Source: Ascaris suum
Taxonomy: Eukaryota > Nematoda > Chromadorea > Rhabditida > Ascarididae
NCBI GenBank assembly: GCA_013433145.1
Contig: CM024183.1
Span: 1,133,501-1,197,500, forward strand
Length of the DNA stretch: 64,000 nt
Direction: 5' to 3'
In this document: piece by piece, positions 40,373-57,759 of the stretch
Layout of the letters: the number at the start of each line of letters is the position of its first letter
How positions within the stretch are numbered: the stretch's first letter is position 1
Made by a program: the position numbers and the translations under genes
Notes under the pieces: model-generated
The model's input: only the letters and a program-made list of their open reading frames with translations
Databases searched by the model: none
What the model was told of the DNA's origin: nothing

Positions 40373-40612
40373 ATGATAATTGGTTTGATAATTGTTTTGC
40401 TCAGTGCGCGGTCGGCTTTAAGAGGGCTCCGAGCAAACTCTTTGGCTTTGTCCTACCGAGTCATTCCGATCAGTGGTCTCATCGGAACGCCGGCGGTGGA
40501 GCAAGTCGCATGGAACAACGATGAATCGACTCGTCAGTATCCGATGGGCAGGAGACGAGCCAAGCCCTCACCTTCACGCTACCTCACAACTTCAGCTAAA
40601 CGGAAATGGTAG
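40373..40612 (+). CDS. small secreted or prohormone-like protein candidate
   Basis: A single-exon frame of 79 residues from ATG 40373 to TAG 40612, in a sharp GC-rich island. The N-terminus MIIGLIIVLLSARSALRG resembles a signal peptide. The rest is polar and carries basic cleavage-type sites: QYPMGRRRAKPS, where G before RRR would allow C-terminal amidation, and a KRKW end. AATAAA at about 40685 lies roughly 70 bases past the stop. No known neuropeptide family matches in my memory. The other two plus-strand frames are also open over part of the island (one contains VGFKRAPSKLFGF), so the frame is not certain and an undetected indel or a splice at TTGCTCAG (ending 40403) is possible. Confidence 0.35.
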   Translation: MIIGLIIVLLSARSALRGLRANSLALSYRVIPISGLIGTPAVEQVAWNNDESTRQYPMGRRRAKPSPSRYLTTSAKRKW

Positions 40613-41133
40613 TGATATGAAGAGACATTTATTCGTAATGAATGCTTTGTCGATTCAACTAAATTGGTCTTTAGCACAATATTCAATAAAAAATAATTAC
40701 AATTAAATAGAGAAATATCCGACTACAAGTAGCTGCGTTTTGAAACCCGTTAGAATGAAATATCATTATGTATTATAGGATCACATCAACATCGAGATCA
40801 CTTAACATACGTTGATAAATTGTCAAAAATCTTTTAAAAAATTAAATAAAATATATAATTCTTCATATGTACATAATTATGAAAATTTCGTAAATAAAAC
40901 TGACAATCAAAAAAAAAAGATTTTGAAAGAAGTGGAAATTATGAGCTAAGAGTAGACAGTACTACCTCATAAATTAATGACAAGTAATTAGATAATGAAA
41001 CAATAGAAGATGAAAATATAACTCGATTTTGTTTTTCAAAAATCATTACACAATACTGCTGATAATTGTGAGCCATGCTTCAATGAGTGATCTACACGAG
41101 TGATCTACACAGCCTTAAGTCATACTGTCCAAT

Positions 41134-41150
41134 CCCCCCCCCCCCCCCCC
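41134..41150. repeat. poly-C run (17)
   Basis: C17 in spacer DNA. Proline-rich frames through it are artefacts. Confidence 0.95.
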
Positions 41151-41961
41151 TTCTTCCCCACTTCCCACAAATCCACTCCTCCAGACCTCGGATCACAGAA
41201 CATTCTGGAGAGAGAGATTCATACCTACCACTTAGGAGGTTTGTTGCCAATGCAGAAAATCCCCCCACATTTGCTATTACGCAAAGTAGCCTGGTACCAA
41301 AAGCACTAAGCTAAACGTTTACAGCCACAAGCCAAATGTTTTCATGCGATTGGATGACCGCTCTTCATTTAGAGGAAAACGAGCTTGAAAGCGGAAGGAA
41401 TGACATGAATCTTACAGAGGAGTGTTATGGTTAACAAAGGATGATGAGTGTTAAATTCATAGGCATTTTACCACCGCAAATGTTTTTTTTGCTGCTGCTG
41501 CTGCAACAGCAATGCAAATATCTAGGTATTCCGATATGAATTCATACCTGAGATTATACTTGAGGTATTCAATTACTCTTTTTTCTTGTAATGCGCCATC
41601 TCTGCAAAATTTTTTTTGCAAATCCCTTTGCATGGATATAACGCAGTATGTCTATGGTTGCTTCAATTAAATGCACCGACATGTCAAATCAATCAACAAC
41701 GAGATCAAATTAACCGTGTGTCAATAATAGATCAATAAGAGTAAAATCGAACTGTCTGTACAAATTATTCTAAACAGAACTGTAGGATATGTTGACATTC
41801 TTTTAACTATCAACTGCGTAATATGAAAATTAATCAACTAATTAATTTATATTTGCATTTAATATTGCGTTGTTTTTAAATATAAAAATGATTTGCGTGT
41901 AATATCTCAGGTAAATTAGAAAAGCAATTTACCTTTGCTGTAATAGATGGTAGATAGTTCT

Positions 41962-42074
<113 letters not shown>

Positions 42075-42347
42075 AATTTACAGCTGTTTACATGTTAAAG
42101 AACCCATTTCCGAATCTCATCTTCCTAGCACACTAATCGATTTACTAGCTCTTTCAATTGCTATATCAAGCATCCGATTAGGCAGCAGCGGGATATTTGC
42201 TACGACATCATGTAATTGTCGTTTAACAGCAATGGCTAATAGTAAACGGTGAATATTTTCAACGATCCAGAAGTTCTCACTCTCGACCGCCCCACTCCCA
42301 CCTTCTCATATACCTGTCATTCTAGGTATATCATTAATTAATAAAAT

Positions 42348-46862
<4,515 letters not shown>

Positions 46863-47500
46863 CTGAAAATTTAATCAATATTTTACATTAGGATTATTGT
46901 AAATCAGGTCGAATAAAGTTATTCTTCGAGTAAAATTTTAACACTAGCGATAGAAAAAAAAAAGAAAAATGAAAGAAAAAATTACAATTCATGCTTTTTT
47001 CTTACAATTCTTGATGTTTTTTTTTTTCACTAACAGCGATTAAAGTTAGTTAAATTTGATATCCAACATTGATGTATCCGCTTTTTATTTCCGGCCGGTC
47101 AACTTGAGTGTCACGTTTTTATGTATTTTCTCGTTTTGCATTATAAGCACCCCCCTTTCAAATGCCTTGTCAATGCCTCTCTCTCTCTCACCTCCTCTCT
47201 CTTTCTCTGTCTCTCTGTTTCTCTCTCTTTCTCTTTGTGATATTTCATATGAATATGGAAATAAACCATTAAGCTGCTCCAATAAACAAAATTATGCCTG
47301 ATCTTGCCCACCTCGAAATTTCAATAAGTGTCGCAATAAATGCAGCCGTTCGGTTGTTGCTTAGATCGAAGAGTTTGTTTTCGTCGCCCTCGCATATCAT
47401 TCTGAAACATGCGCGTTCAAGCAGTTTGTGTGCGCACATTGAGAGCAGCAAGCAAGAACGTACGAAAAGAAATAGCAATAGGGGAACTGTGCCATTTTCT

Positions 47501-47542
47501 GTGGCCTAGGCCCAGACTGACTGGGCCACATGGCTAGGCCAC
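47501..47542. repeat. GC-rich imperfect hairpin
   Basis: The left arm GTGGCCTAGGCCCAG (47501-47515) pairs with CTGGGCC...CTAGGCCAC (47521-47542) across a 5-base loop, with a 6-base bulge in the right arm. It is strikingly GC-rich for its surroundings. Confidence 0.85.
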
Positions 47543-47928
47543 GGATATCTTAAAGAAAATAGAGACGCATTTATAAACAACGTTAAGTTTTACCACGAAA
47601 CTTTCCATAGCCTATTCATATTTCAGTGACATGATACAAAAAAAAAAGAATAGTGCTCATAATTTGTCGTCGATTTCACAAAGGTCGCCTTTCTTAAATG
47701 GTTTCGGTTCGTTCGTTTAATAGATTAGATGATATATTAGGCAACGAGTGATGAACGAAATATATTTATCGTTCATGAAGGTTCCAGAAAGCAAAATAAG
47801 AAGTATTATTTGATAGTAATATTAGAGAAAAGATTCGTAGCAAAAGCGAAATTCTGCTCTTTTAGCAGACTGACGAGAGGAATAAAGCGGTTAGTGAAAG
47901 GATAATAGTAACACCGGAAAGAGATACA

Positions 47929-48054
<126 letters not shown>

Positions 48055-48207
48055 TCTATATATGTAGAAGGTGGAAACATTAAACGTTGCATTGAATGCA
48101 ATCTGATCGAATAAACCTATCACCTCGTAGTTGGAGTCTTCTTAAAACAAACATTTTTTTTTTCAAATTTCCAGGAGAAATTCCTTCAGGAAGCACAGAA
48201 TTTTTCT

Positions 48208-48209
<2 letters not shown>

Positions 48210-48239
<30 letters not shown>
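48210..48239. repeat. poly-G run (30)
   Basis: The longest homopolymer in the window, inside the inverted repeat. Its length is probably inexact. Confidence 0.95.
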
Positions 48240-48240
<1 letters not shown>

Positions 48241-50012
48241 AGAGTACAGTAAGGAAGGTGTTGATAAGTGAGAGGTGACGGAATTGGAACAGGATAACTT
48301 CTTTGCCTGGCTAAGCAATTGATAAAAAATATATATTCTATATCTCTTTCCGATGTTACTATTATCTTTTCACTAACAGCTTTATTTCTCTCGTCACTCT
48401 GCTAAAATAGCAGAATTTCGCTTTTGCTATGAATCTTTGCTCTAGTATTAAAAGATGTACTGAAAATAGAACTTTCGAGGAACAAGGAAGAAAATCATGA
48501 AGCAATCACATCACCACGGCGAAAAATTTTGAGAATAATAAACTTGAAGTAATGAGTGTTTTTATACATATTTGAAAATTGCTTGGTGAATCGTCCGAAT
48601 TTCTACTCTTTCTAAAAGCGTAGTTGAAATGAAAAGAATTTTGTGCGAGTGAAGAGTACCGTAAGGCGAAGAAATATTCTTCTCGGTTATAACGTGATGA
48701 TTTGGGGAATATATGAACACCAAATAAGTGCTATATATGCAGATTTCAGCGATTATATTTGCTTAAAAAAAATTATCGTCAAAATCAAAGCTAACGCTAA
48801 GGAATGCGTTGCATTGAATAACATATTTTTGTGGCAGACGTAGCACATGCTGCAGCTGCCACCTATTCGTGCTCATTATTATACTGGCAATGATTAGAGC
48901 ATATTCGCAAGCTTTAAGAATAGCTTTTTTGAGTGATATCGAGATAAAGGAAAAAGACGGGAGAGGAAGGAGGAGGTGCTAGTTGTTCGACGGAAAATAC
49001 TATTATCTCATATTGTGCTGCACTTGCATGATTATGCCAATAAAGTATACAATTATGAGATGCAGGAATAGAACGAGGAAAGAAGAAAAGATTGAAGGAA
49101 AACTGGATCTCTTAAGAAACATCCTTCATTGCCTTAGTTTTCATTCAATGGCCATACACGATACGTTGAGTGAATGAATATAAATAGGAAAACGAGGAAG
49201 CCTTTTCGCCCTAAGTCTTTCAATCTTTTCAATAATCGTTGCTTTTCTATTCACATCTCTAATAACAAATGTATACTAGCATAAATTGAGATAATATAAC
49301 GATAATGGAATATATTGAAGAAATATTTGCCATCCTTCATTCGAACACCTAAAATGTGCCAAAAATATTCATTGAAAAACCACAGTTTGTTCTTCTCATT
49401 TCTTCTCATATAACGTATAAAATTCATTTTTATTTTCTTCACTAAATATTCTAGAATAGAAGAAAAAACATTTTTTTTCTGCTTCCATTCTAATTAAAAT
49501 AAGTCTGAAATTTTGCAAAAAACGACATATTCGTTTATTTATTGGGAGTTAAAAATGGAGAATGGTTCATAATGTAAACGATATATTCTTCCATCAAAAC
49601 ATAATTTTAGAAAAGGAGACATGATAGAGGATCAATTTTTCAAGTAATACTGATCACAATGGCTTTTTTCACTAAAACCATAGTATGAGACAAGTTGCAT
49701 TGTCATTATTAATGTGAGCAATGAAAAGGGAGGATGTTCTTATCGTCAAATAATATGAATCCGCCTTCGAAGTGAATCAGTAATTTCTTTTCCACTTTGC
49801 AATCCATTCATGAATTATTATTACAGTTATTAATTAGCAACTTTTACGATCCCATATAGCGTTGCACAACTCTTACCATTCGTTTCACTCACAAATAAAT
49901 AAAATTTCGATAAGAAATAGAGGGATAAAAAAGAATCTATATAGGTAATTAGGTAATTCTATTTCAATTACTCACTATCTGAGATCATCAAAAATATTTG
50001 ATGTCAAAATAT

Positions 50013-50034
50013 CGATATTTTGACGTCGATGTAT
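50013..50034. repeat. perfect 22-bp palindrome
   Basis: The half GTCAAAATATC is followed by its exact reverse complement, centred on ATCGAT. Confidence 0.9.
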
Positions 50035-51705
50035 TTATGGCATTAATAATATTTTCGCTAAATGCGTTTCATATGCGAATAGCATTAAGACAGAAAGTCT
50101 GCTTTGCATTTCCTCGAGAAAATGGTCATTCAACGGAATTTCGGCTTGAAACGAGAAATTTGAGTTAGTTTTTACCGAACTAAATTCGGTTTGAAGTTTT
50201 TTTTTGGCTTTTTGTTTGCAACCGAAATTTTTCTCTTCAAGAAACTCTTCCGGTACGTGTTCAGCCAATGGATATTGATGAGATTTATTCAGCCGTAAGC
50301 GAAATTCCAATTTTTATCGAATGTTTTTCGTCGATAACCGACCGATTTCCTTAAAAGATATTCTGTTCCGGCCGAATTTTCGGTTACAATCGAATCCTTT
50401 TGATCGGTTACCACCTATGATTTTTCCATCAGAGAAACATTTAGTACGGAAAAATGGGGAATACAAAGAACTGCATTAAGGCCAGAGCATTTAGTATCAG
50501 GAGTTTTGATTCTTCCGAACGATTGGTTCGCAATTGCATACGATGGGTACTTAACGTTTCCGAGTGTGCAAATTTCGCAGAATAACTTATGACCCACCTG
50601 ACTCTTCTCTGATCACATGTGACTCCCGAACGTTTAATTTTTGAATATGACATTGTGCTATTAAGGTTATATATAGATAATTGCCTTCTTGCATCTATAT
50701 ATCCACGCTCACTCAGCCTTCACTTGGACCGATAGCTAATTTCAGTGCTTAGCTTGCCGAATTAATATAAGAAAATATATTTTAGGCGGTTTTAATTGCC
50801 AGATCAAGTGCGCGCAATTTCACACTCATTTAACTAAATTGCACGTCCGTCGGTTTGATGGAGTCGACCGGTAAATTCGGGCTCCTATGCAAATTTTCCG
50901 TATTTGTATATTACTTCGATGCTTACTTTTGCACTTGTTTTTGTTTATTTCTCCACTTTGTTTATTTATGAACACAAATGAAGGTCTCTCATTTAAAACA
51001 AATATTACCTGCTTTTTTTTTCTCAAATATATCTTCTACTGCAATATCTATATTTCTTTTCGTCACCTTACGAGAAACAAGATCCACCTTTTCATTTCAA
51101 AAAATCGACGTCTTCGAATTGTCGGAATAGTCATATGTAATTTCGCTTATTGCATATGTATATAACTATGATATGTCTAGCAAATGCAAATATGAAGCAA
51201 AGGTCGCGTAAAAAATTGTCTGGAGAAAAATTATCCTCCATCTGTGTTGTCGGCGCAAAAACGCACTACCTTGCAACATATGAAAGTGCAAACGAAACCT
51301 GAGAAACTTTGTGTTAAATTGATGAAAATTCAAATAATTCATCCACGCGTGAATGGAATTTCCTATAAAGAAGATTTTAAAAATTGTGATCATCAGAAAA
51401 GTAATAACGGATATGAAGATATTTTTACAATGGCGCATTTCAATGCAATTCATCCCTTACGAATGAGTAAGTACAACAATTGTTTTCGATTCGAAATGAA
51501 ATATTTGAAATTTCTTCGATAGGAAATTAATCTTTTTGATGTTATTTTCATTTGATTTAAGCATTTTTTACATTGTTGCTCATACTGAAAAATTCTTTTT
51601 CACAATTAGATTAATCGACCCATTTATAAGTTTCCTTTATTTGTTTTTTTTCCTCATTTAGCTTCCACTGTATGGTGTTCATGTACCTTCTATATAAAAC
51701 AGCTA

Positions 51706-51708
<3 letters not shown>

Positions 51709-51776
<68 letters not shown>
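51709..51776. repeat. (TA)n array, about 68 bp
   Basis: A dinucleotide array followed by degenerating TTTATA/ATATTTATA variants to about 51815. Confidence 0.98.
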
Positions 51777-51783
<7 letters not shown>

Positions 51784-52037
51784 AATTATATATATATTTA
51801 TATTTATATTTATAGTCATATGTATAAACATTCATTTATCTATAATCTCTTGTGCTTCTAGTGAAGTGTGCTTATATAGCGAAAATGTGGTGCTTATCTC
51901 TTGTGCTTATCATCGGGATAAGTATAAAAGATAAGCACTATAGTTTAAATTCCCTCGCTACTGCCACTCACATGAAAATGTTAAACTCGAAAATTTTAGC
52001 ATAATGGTGCAAAACGAAATTTTGCAACATCATCCCA

Positions 52038-52384
52038 GAGGTGTTCATCCGGAAAAAGCTCACACTCGCACTAAAGAATTCATCTCTACTCTTTGAAAGA
52101 TCGTTTGAAGTCTCACCTCAGCGTTCATGTGAACAAGGCAAGGCCGCAATCTTTGAAGGAGACTTTGTGCACACAAGTGAATCGATTGAGCTCAAGATGA
52201 AGAAATCCCATAGAAAGAGTCCCTAAATGCAACAGCTGGAGACTGTTCCGTTATTACACTTGGAAAAAGAAAAATGATAAAATGTTTAAATGGTCCAAGC
52301 GGAAGTGGAAATGCCCGATCTATCAAATTATGCCCTGAGGACGCTAAAATCCCGAGCATAATAATTTTGAAGACCAACAAAGGT
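52038..52384. other. coding-like island, strand unresolved
   Basis: On the plus strand, after CATCCCAG, a frame runs for about 60 codons (contains GKAAIFEGDFVHTSESIELK). If one base were added near 52210 it would continue through GDCSVITLGKRK and CLNGPSGSGNARS to a donor AAAG|GTAAGA at 52385. GPSGSGNAR resembles a P-loop but lacks the key Lys. The minus strand is also open for 67 codons and has a good donor (GAG|GTGAGA) and a TTTTAG acceptor. The GC content is well above the flanks. It is probably an exon, but I cannot say of which strand or family. Confidence 0.3.
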
Positions 52385-53072
52385 AAGATTATCACAAAGT
52401 TGATATGACTAGAAGTAACATTTCACAAGGAGCATAAGTCATGATAAAACAGAAAAGAATACAAACTAATAACAGGGCTATACTATATATGAATAGGGAA
52501 AGACAAATGATATGTTACCTGAATGATGATCTCGAGATCACCGGAAGGAGATAACTCAATTTTAAAATGGGCTCTTTAATAATGCATGTACTATATAACC
52601 GCTAATTAATTTACTTCAGTATTGGAATAATGCACTCGTTAATGAATGCTTGAGCATCAAAATATCAATTTTCATAGAACGGCATCAACGTCGACATTAA
52701 AAGTTTTAACTGAAATTATAAAAACATGCCCAAGAGAGTCTATAAATTTTTGATGTTTGCATACGTTTAATAAAACGAAATAACTCAAGCTGTAGACTAG
52801 AATTTGATAATCACTCGCCAATTTGCATAAAAAGAAGAGAAATTATAGCTAAAATTTTTCATTTCCTGCAAGATTATAAACGGCAAGAAAAAGTCCACCT
52901 CGAGAAATGAGTTCGACAGAACAAAATTGAACATATTTCATTTTTCGGAGTAAAATAAACGAGTCGAATGTCATATGCTGTAAAAATGCTGGAAATGCTT
53001 TCAATAATATCGCCCTCTATTATCCATAAAAAAAAGAGAATAGCACAAACGATTAGAAGTAAGGAATTAGAC

Positions 53073-53196
53073 GATAACTAGAAACCCAATCGTGAAAGAA
53101 GTAACCAGAAATCCCCTGGATAATGACCTGAAGTAACAAGAAATCCCCTGAACAGTGACCTGAAGTAACCAGAAACCCTCTAAGCAACGACTAAAA
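53073..53196. repeat. 32-bp minisatellite, 3-4 copies
   Basis: Copies at 53101-53132, 53133-53164 and 53165-53196 share GTAACCAGAAA and TGACCTGAA. A more diverged copy precedes them at 53073-53100. Divergence increases outward. Confidence 0.9.
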
Positions 53197-53510
53197 TAAG
53201 ATCTTAAAAGCATCGGGAATTTTATCACAAGCATTTCAGGAGAATATGAGAATTAACTTACATATGAACAATCTCACAAAAATTAGACATAAATAAAAAG
53301 GCTAAGAACTCTCCTTTCATGTTATCTTCCCTTTTACATTTTTGATTACTATTTGGGATAAATTCCTTTCCCTCCCTCCTTCTCTTTCTTTCTTTCTCTT
53401 TCTCTCTCTCTCTCTCTCGCGGGCCTTTTTTTCACATCTATCCAGCATTGTTCTAGAACTTTTTAATTCATATTCAGAGTTGTACATCGATGAATACACA
53501 TGAGCGGTAG

Positions 53511-54608
53511 TTAGTGGATTGTTTTCATTTCCATTCTATTCGCAGATCCACAGCAGGATGCCTTCTCTTCCGGTTGAACAATACGGAGATCTTTCGTTCG
53601 GATTGATAATCGTCCATCGACTATGGCAATCCCATCAATATCGAGGTAATTGTTGAAAGTCTCCTTGAATATCTCTGCGTCTATAATTTTTGAATTTTGG
53701 GATTTAAATTCAACCATAACTTTGCCGAGTTCGGGCAGCGCAAGTCAACAGTTCCTTTTCTCTTCGCAGATATTGTCAACAACAATGAGATTTTTTCGAG
53801 AACATCTTCCATGTCGTAGAAAAACTTCGATCCTCTTATTGACCGTTTCGTGGAATAATTCCTCGAAGGTCGGTAGAATCGGTGTTGACGACCAGTCGCT
53901 ACGATCGATGGAGAAGCGAAAATGTATAGTCGGTGAATCGCTTATACAATCACGTAAATCGCTTCTTAAAGAGGCTATCACCTTACCACTATATCATCAA
54001 GTATGATGCTCGCTAAGTATGTTCACGAATACGAATATTCAAATGCGCCCTAATTAAGTAGCACTCAGAAGTACATCATTAGCATTTTACCTTCTGTGAG
54101 TAGCATCTTAAATAGTATGATGAGAAAACCTTACCATATCTTTTGATTACTTTCAAATATATTCCCTATCGTCCTTCTTTAATACTTAAAAAAAAGGATA
54201 GTAGTATGAGATTGCACGAAATAGATTTCATCATAAAATACTAAAGAACATATTTAGCGGAATATTTAATCGCTAATAAAGAATTTCTTAATTTAATATA
54301 GGCGGTTTGCTATTAATATTATAGAGAAATTTTATCTTTTCTCCTCATCAAAAATTTACTCCAAATATGTGTTTTTAGCAATTTACAACTTAATTACAAT
54401 ATAGATTTATTGAAATTATAAAAAAAAAACTATGCAAATTAAAAATAATTACTCTTGAATTAAATATTGAAGTTAAATATATTAAAGAATAAAACTTTAC
54501 ACAAGAACATAATGAAGTTCAAGCATTAAGGTGACGACGATGTGTTTGAAAATTATGAAAAACACAAATAACATTCGCTTTTCAAAACGAAAACCAACAC
54601 TGAATAGT
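53511..54608 (-). CDS. membrane-anchored SEA-domain-like protein with an in-frame TGA
   Basis: Minus-strand exons are 54608-54501 (acceptor CTCTCAG, donor GTAAAG, ATG at 54574) and 53988-53511 (acceptor GATATAG), joined in phase 2. The N-terminus MLFVFFIIFKHIVVTLML is a signal peptide or type II anchor. The rest follows the SEA pattern: a strand (HFRFSI), a helix (FEELFHETVNKRIEVFL), a strand (LIVVD), then VMVEF, a helix (IFKETFNNYL) and a last strand (GRLSIR). It ends with CCGSANRMEMKTIH. The usual autocleavage Gly-Ser is Gly-Lys here, so no cleavage is expected. A TGA at 53745-53747 (codon 106) interrupts the domain, after which the frame runs 77 more codons. The plus strand is also open here, but the signal peptide, the phase match and the fold pattern favour minus. 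The family call is by pattern only. Confidence 0.5.
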
Positions 54609-55187
54609 CTGAGAGGAAAATCGTCGTAGAGAGATGCATGTGTACGTATTAAATGCGTCAATCAAATTACGCCTATAACACCCCGAATCTAAATGAAAGA
54701 AGTGTCAAAGCCAATATCAGGAGCTTAGTTCTTCTAGTATATAAGCAATCGCGACGTTACCGCTACAGTGAAGTTTGACCTGAGACTTTCGCATGACCTC
54801 AGGTATACATTTCAAAGATCTTTCAAACATTTAAGAATTTTACAGGAAATACAATAGGTGGTTTTCATAGAAAGCATTAATTTGGAACCGGTTATGAAAT
54901 CAATAAATATTCCATCAAAACTATGATTAAAAAGGAAGACTTTTTCAGCGGGCGTGGCATCCAAGGATCTATCCAACAATCACTACAAATTGCACTTCAA
55001 CTTCTTTTGCTTCTGCTTAATGGTAATCGAAATGACCTGTAGTGCTTGCTAAAATTTTTCTAACGTTTATCGTGCAAAAAAGACAAACAAAACGAAATAA
55101 AATTATAGGAGCATATCAAATATATAAGACAACTCACTGATAGTTTTCTTTTGCTTCACTTCCTGATTGACAATTTAAAAATCTGCA

Positions 55188-55308
<121 letters not shown>

Positions 55309-57239
55309 TTATATAATAATGCATATATATAATATATATGCATAATTTCAGGGTTGAATATGTGAAAGCGCTATGTTGCATCGCCTAATGTGGGGTTAGA
55401 TAATTAGCTTCGAGCAATCAGTGAAAAGAGGAGTGGGCAACATATTCAATCTGCTCGTTTGTTATTGCTATTGCGTGCTAAAAGCCACAAAGGAATACTT
55501 TCCGAAACAACACTTGCATAACCGATAAGAAATTTACCTCAAGCGCTAAAAATATGCATAGTATAGGCACCAAAAAAAGGCATTATGACAATCTCAAATT
55601 GAGCCGCTCATTTCACTAAGATTTTCATATTTTAATTTATAACTTATATTTCAACTAAAATAATTTATAAAATATATTTTTATTTCGATATGACTTTTAA
55701 AAAACTATAAAGCGCGCTATTTGTCTCAATGCAAGAACACATTAGCACAAAATGAGCAAATTTTAGTGAATAAAATGCACTTAAGTAATAATTCATGATT
55801 TGTAATATTTAGAGCGAATGATTTTATCGTTTCTACATCGTCTTAGCAACTTTTAGTATGCTAATTTCAATAAATATAGCAATTCGTCAAGTGAAAGAAC
55901 CACCTTGAAAAAAAAGAAAAAAATTTTTGGATTTTCATAGAAATTTTCCGGATGAGTTAATTTAAAGCTCATTTCATCAAGATCACGACAAGCTTTAATG
56001 TCTAACAAAAGAAAAAAATTCCATAAATGTGTGGAAAGCTTATAAAATTAAAGCTCACAAAGCCGCATAGCTTAGAAATACATTATCAAATATCTCTGAA
56101 ACGATAAATGTTTCAGTAAACAAATCACTCAAAATGAAATTATTCAAAAATTATTGAAATTAATCCAACATTAAAGTAATTGAAATTTAGAAATTCCTAA
56201 AATTAATCGAAACTTTTATAAGTTGAATACTGTAAATTAACTGAAAGTGATGCTTTGAAAGCACTGAAATTATGCTGATATAAAACTGTTATCGAATGAA
56301 TTACTAGTACGGTTTCATGTTTAATGCTGTAAGCATAAGGCGCATAACAGGAGAGCGAATAAAACTTGACAGATCTGTGCCGATCTTTATCGGATCGGCA
56401 GATGTTGAGGTGATCGAGTGATAAAACTACCGAATTCGAAATACACAAATTGCAACTAATTTAAAATTACCGACACTGAAAGGCGAGATTACCACTCGCC
56501 AAAAGAGAATAGCGTGTAAAAGCTTTACACTTAATAATCACATCATAAAACATTAATGTAAATTACGCAAATAAGAATATCACTAGGAAATCTCGTTATA
56601 TGTATATGTGTGGGGAAAGTCGAAAGAGTGCGCTGTCTAGTTGTTAACATAGCGACTAAAAGCACAAACCAGCGGAAATGCTTTTTTCATGTCGGAACAT
56701 TTTTAACGCCTACTCACCTTTGTGAAATGTCATATGTGGATTCCCGTTTCAGTGAGATGCATGTTGATGAGATTCTATAAGGCTTCACAAATAAATTTAA
56801 TAATCGACGTTCAGTGAAATTTATTCGAGTTGTGGAAAAAATAAACTGCAATCAGCAAAAAAAAAACAAATGAAATGGTGAATATTTTTATGAAATTTTT
56901 CGAGATATTTCATCGCTTCATTAGTTATTTCACGCTGAAACGTTTCATGTAAATTTCACTTTAAATATCTAATTGTACTTTTCGCGAGGAAATATGTAGG
57001 TGGAAGATTGAATAGCTGTTTACAACAAGAACAAAAGTGAAACGATAGCAAAACGGAAATTAATGAGTACTTTAATACGGTTGTGATAGAAATCTTACCG
57101 TATACTATAATGGAAAAAAAGCGTTACATGGAAATGCCAACGACTAAATCATAGCTGATACAATCACCCTTTATAATCAAGGAGAGATTGATAACGATTA
57201 GAAAATAAAACGAGATAAGTATTCCACATAACGAACATT

Positions 57240-57390
<151 letters not shown>

Positions 57391-57759
57391 GCATAAACGC
57401 GGGCTGCTGAACGGTGAGAAAGAGAGGCATATACGTCTACACGTGGATTGCCGTAGGCTATAAAGAAGTGTGATATGAACTACAGTAGCATAGAAAGGTG
57501 TCACATTAACAACTCGGATTTAACTCCATCGCTGTTGCTGCGAAACTAATTTCGATTCCACTTAGCTTTCTTCCTCTCCTCTCCCCCTCCCCTGAACGAA
57601 TAAAAAACATGATAAAGAGAGAATAAATTCAGGCCGAATGAAGTTAGCAAAGGAGCATCCACCATAAACGTTTGATTGCTCAGGTGAATGAAAATATTAA
57701 TTAATTGTGTTCGTTGAGGAAATTACACCTGTAGCTTTTCTCATTAACCTAATTTCAGT

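Noticed and set aside
41087..41314. Proline-rich open frames
   Set aside because: They are produced by the C17 run; the remainder is unremarkable.
53650..54006. 118-codon plus-strand frame
   Set aside because: It is serine-rich antisense of the SEA-like exon. It lacks splice partners, while the minus strand shows a signal anchor, phase match and fold pattern.
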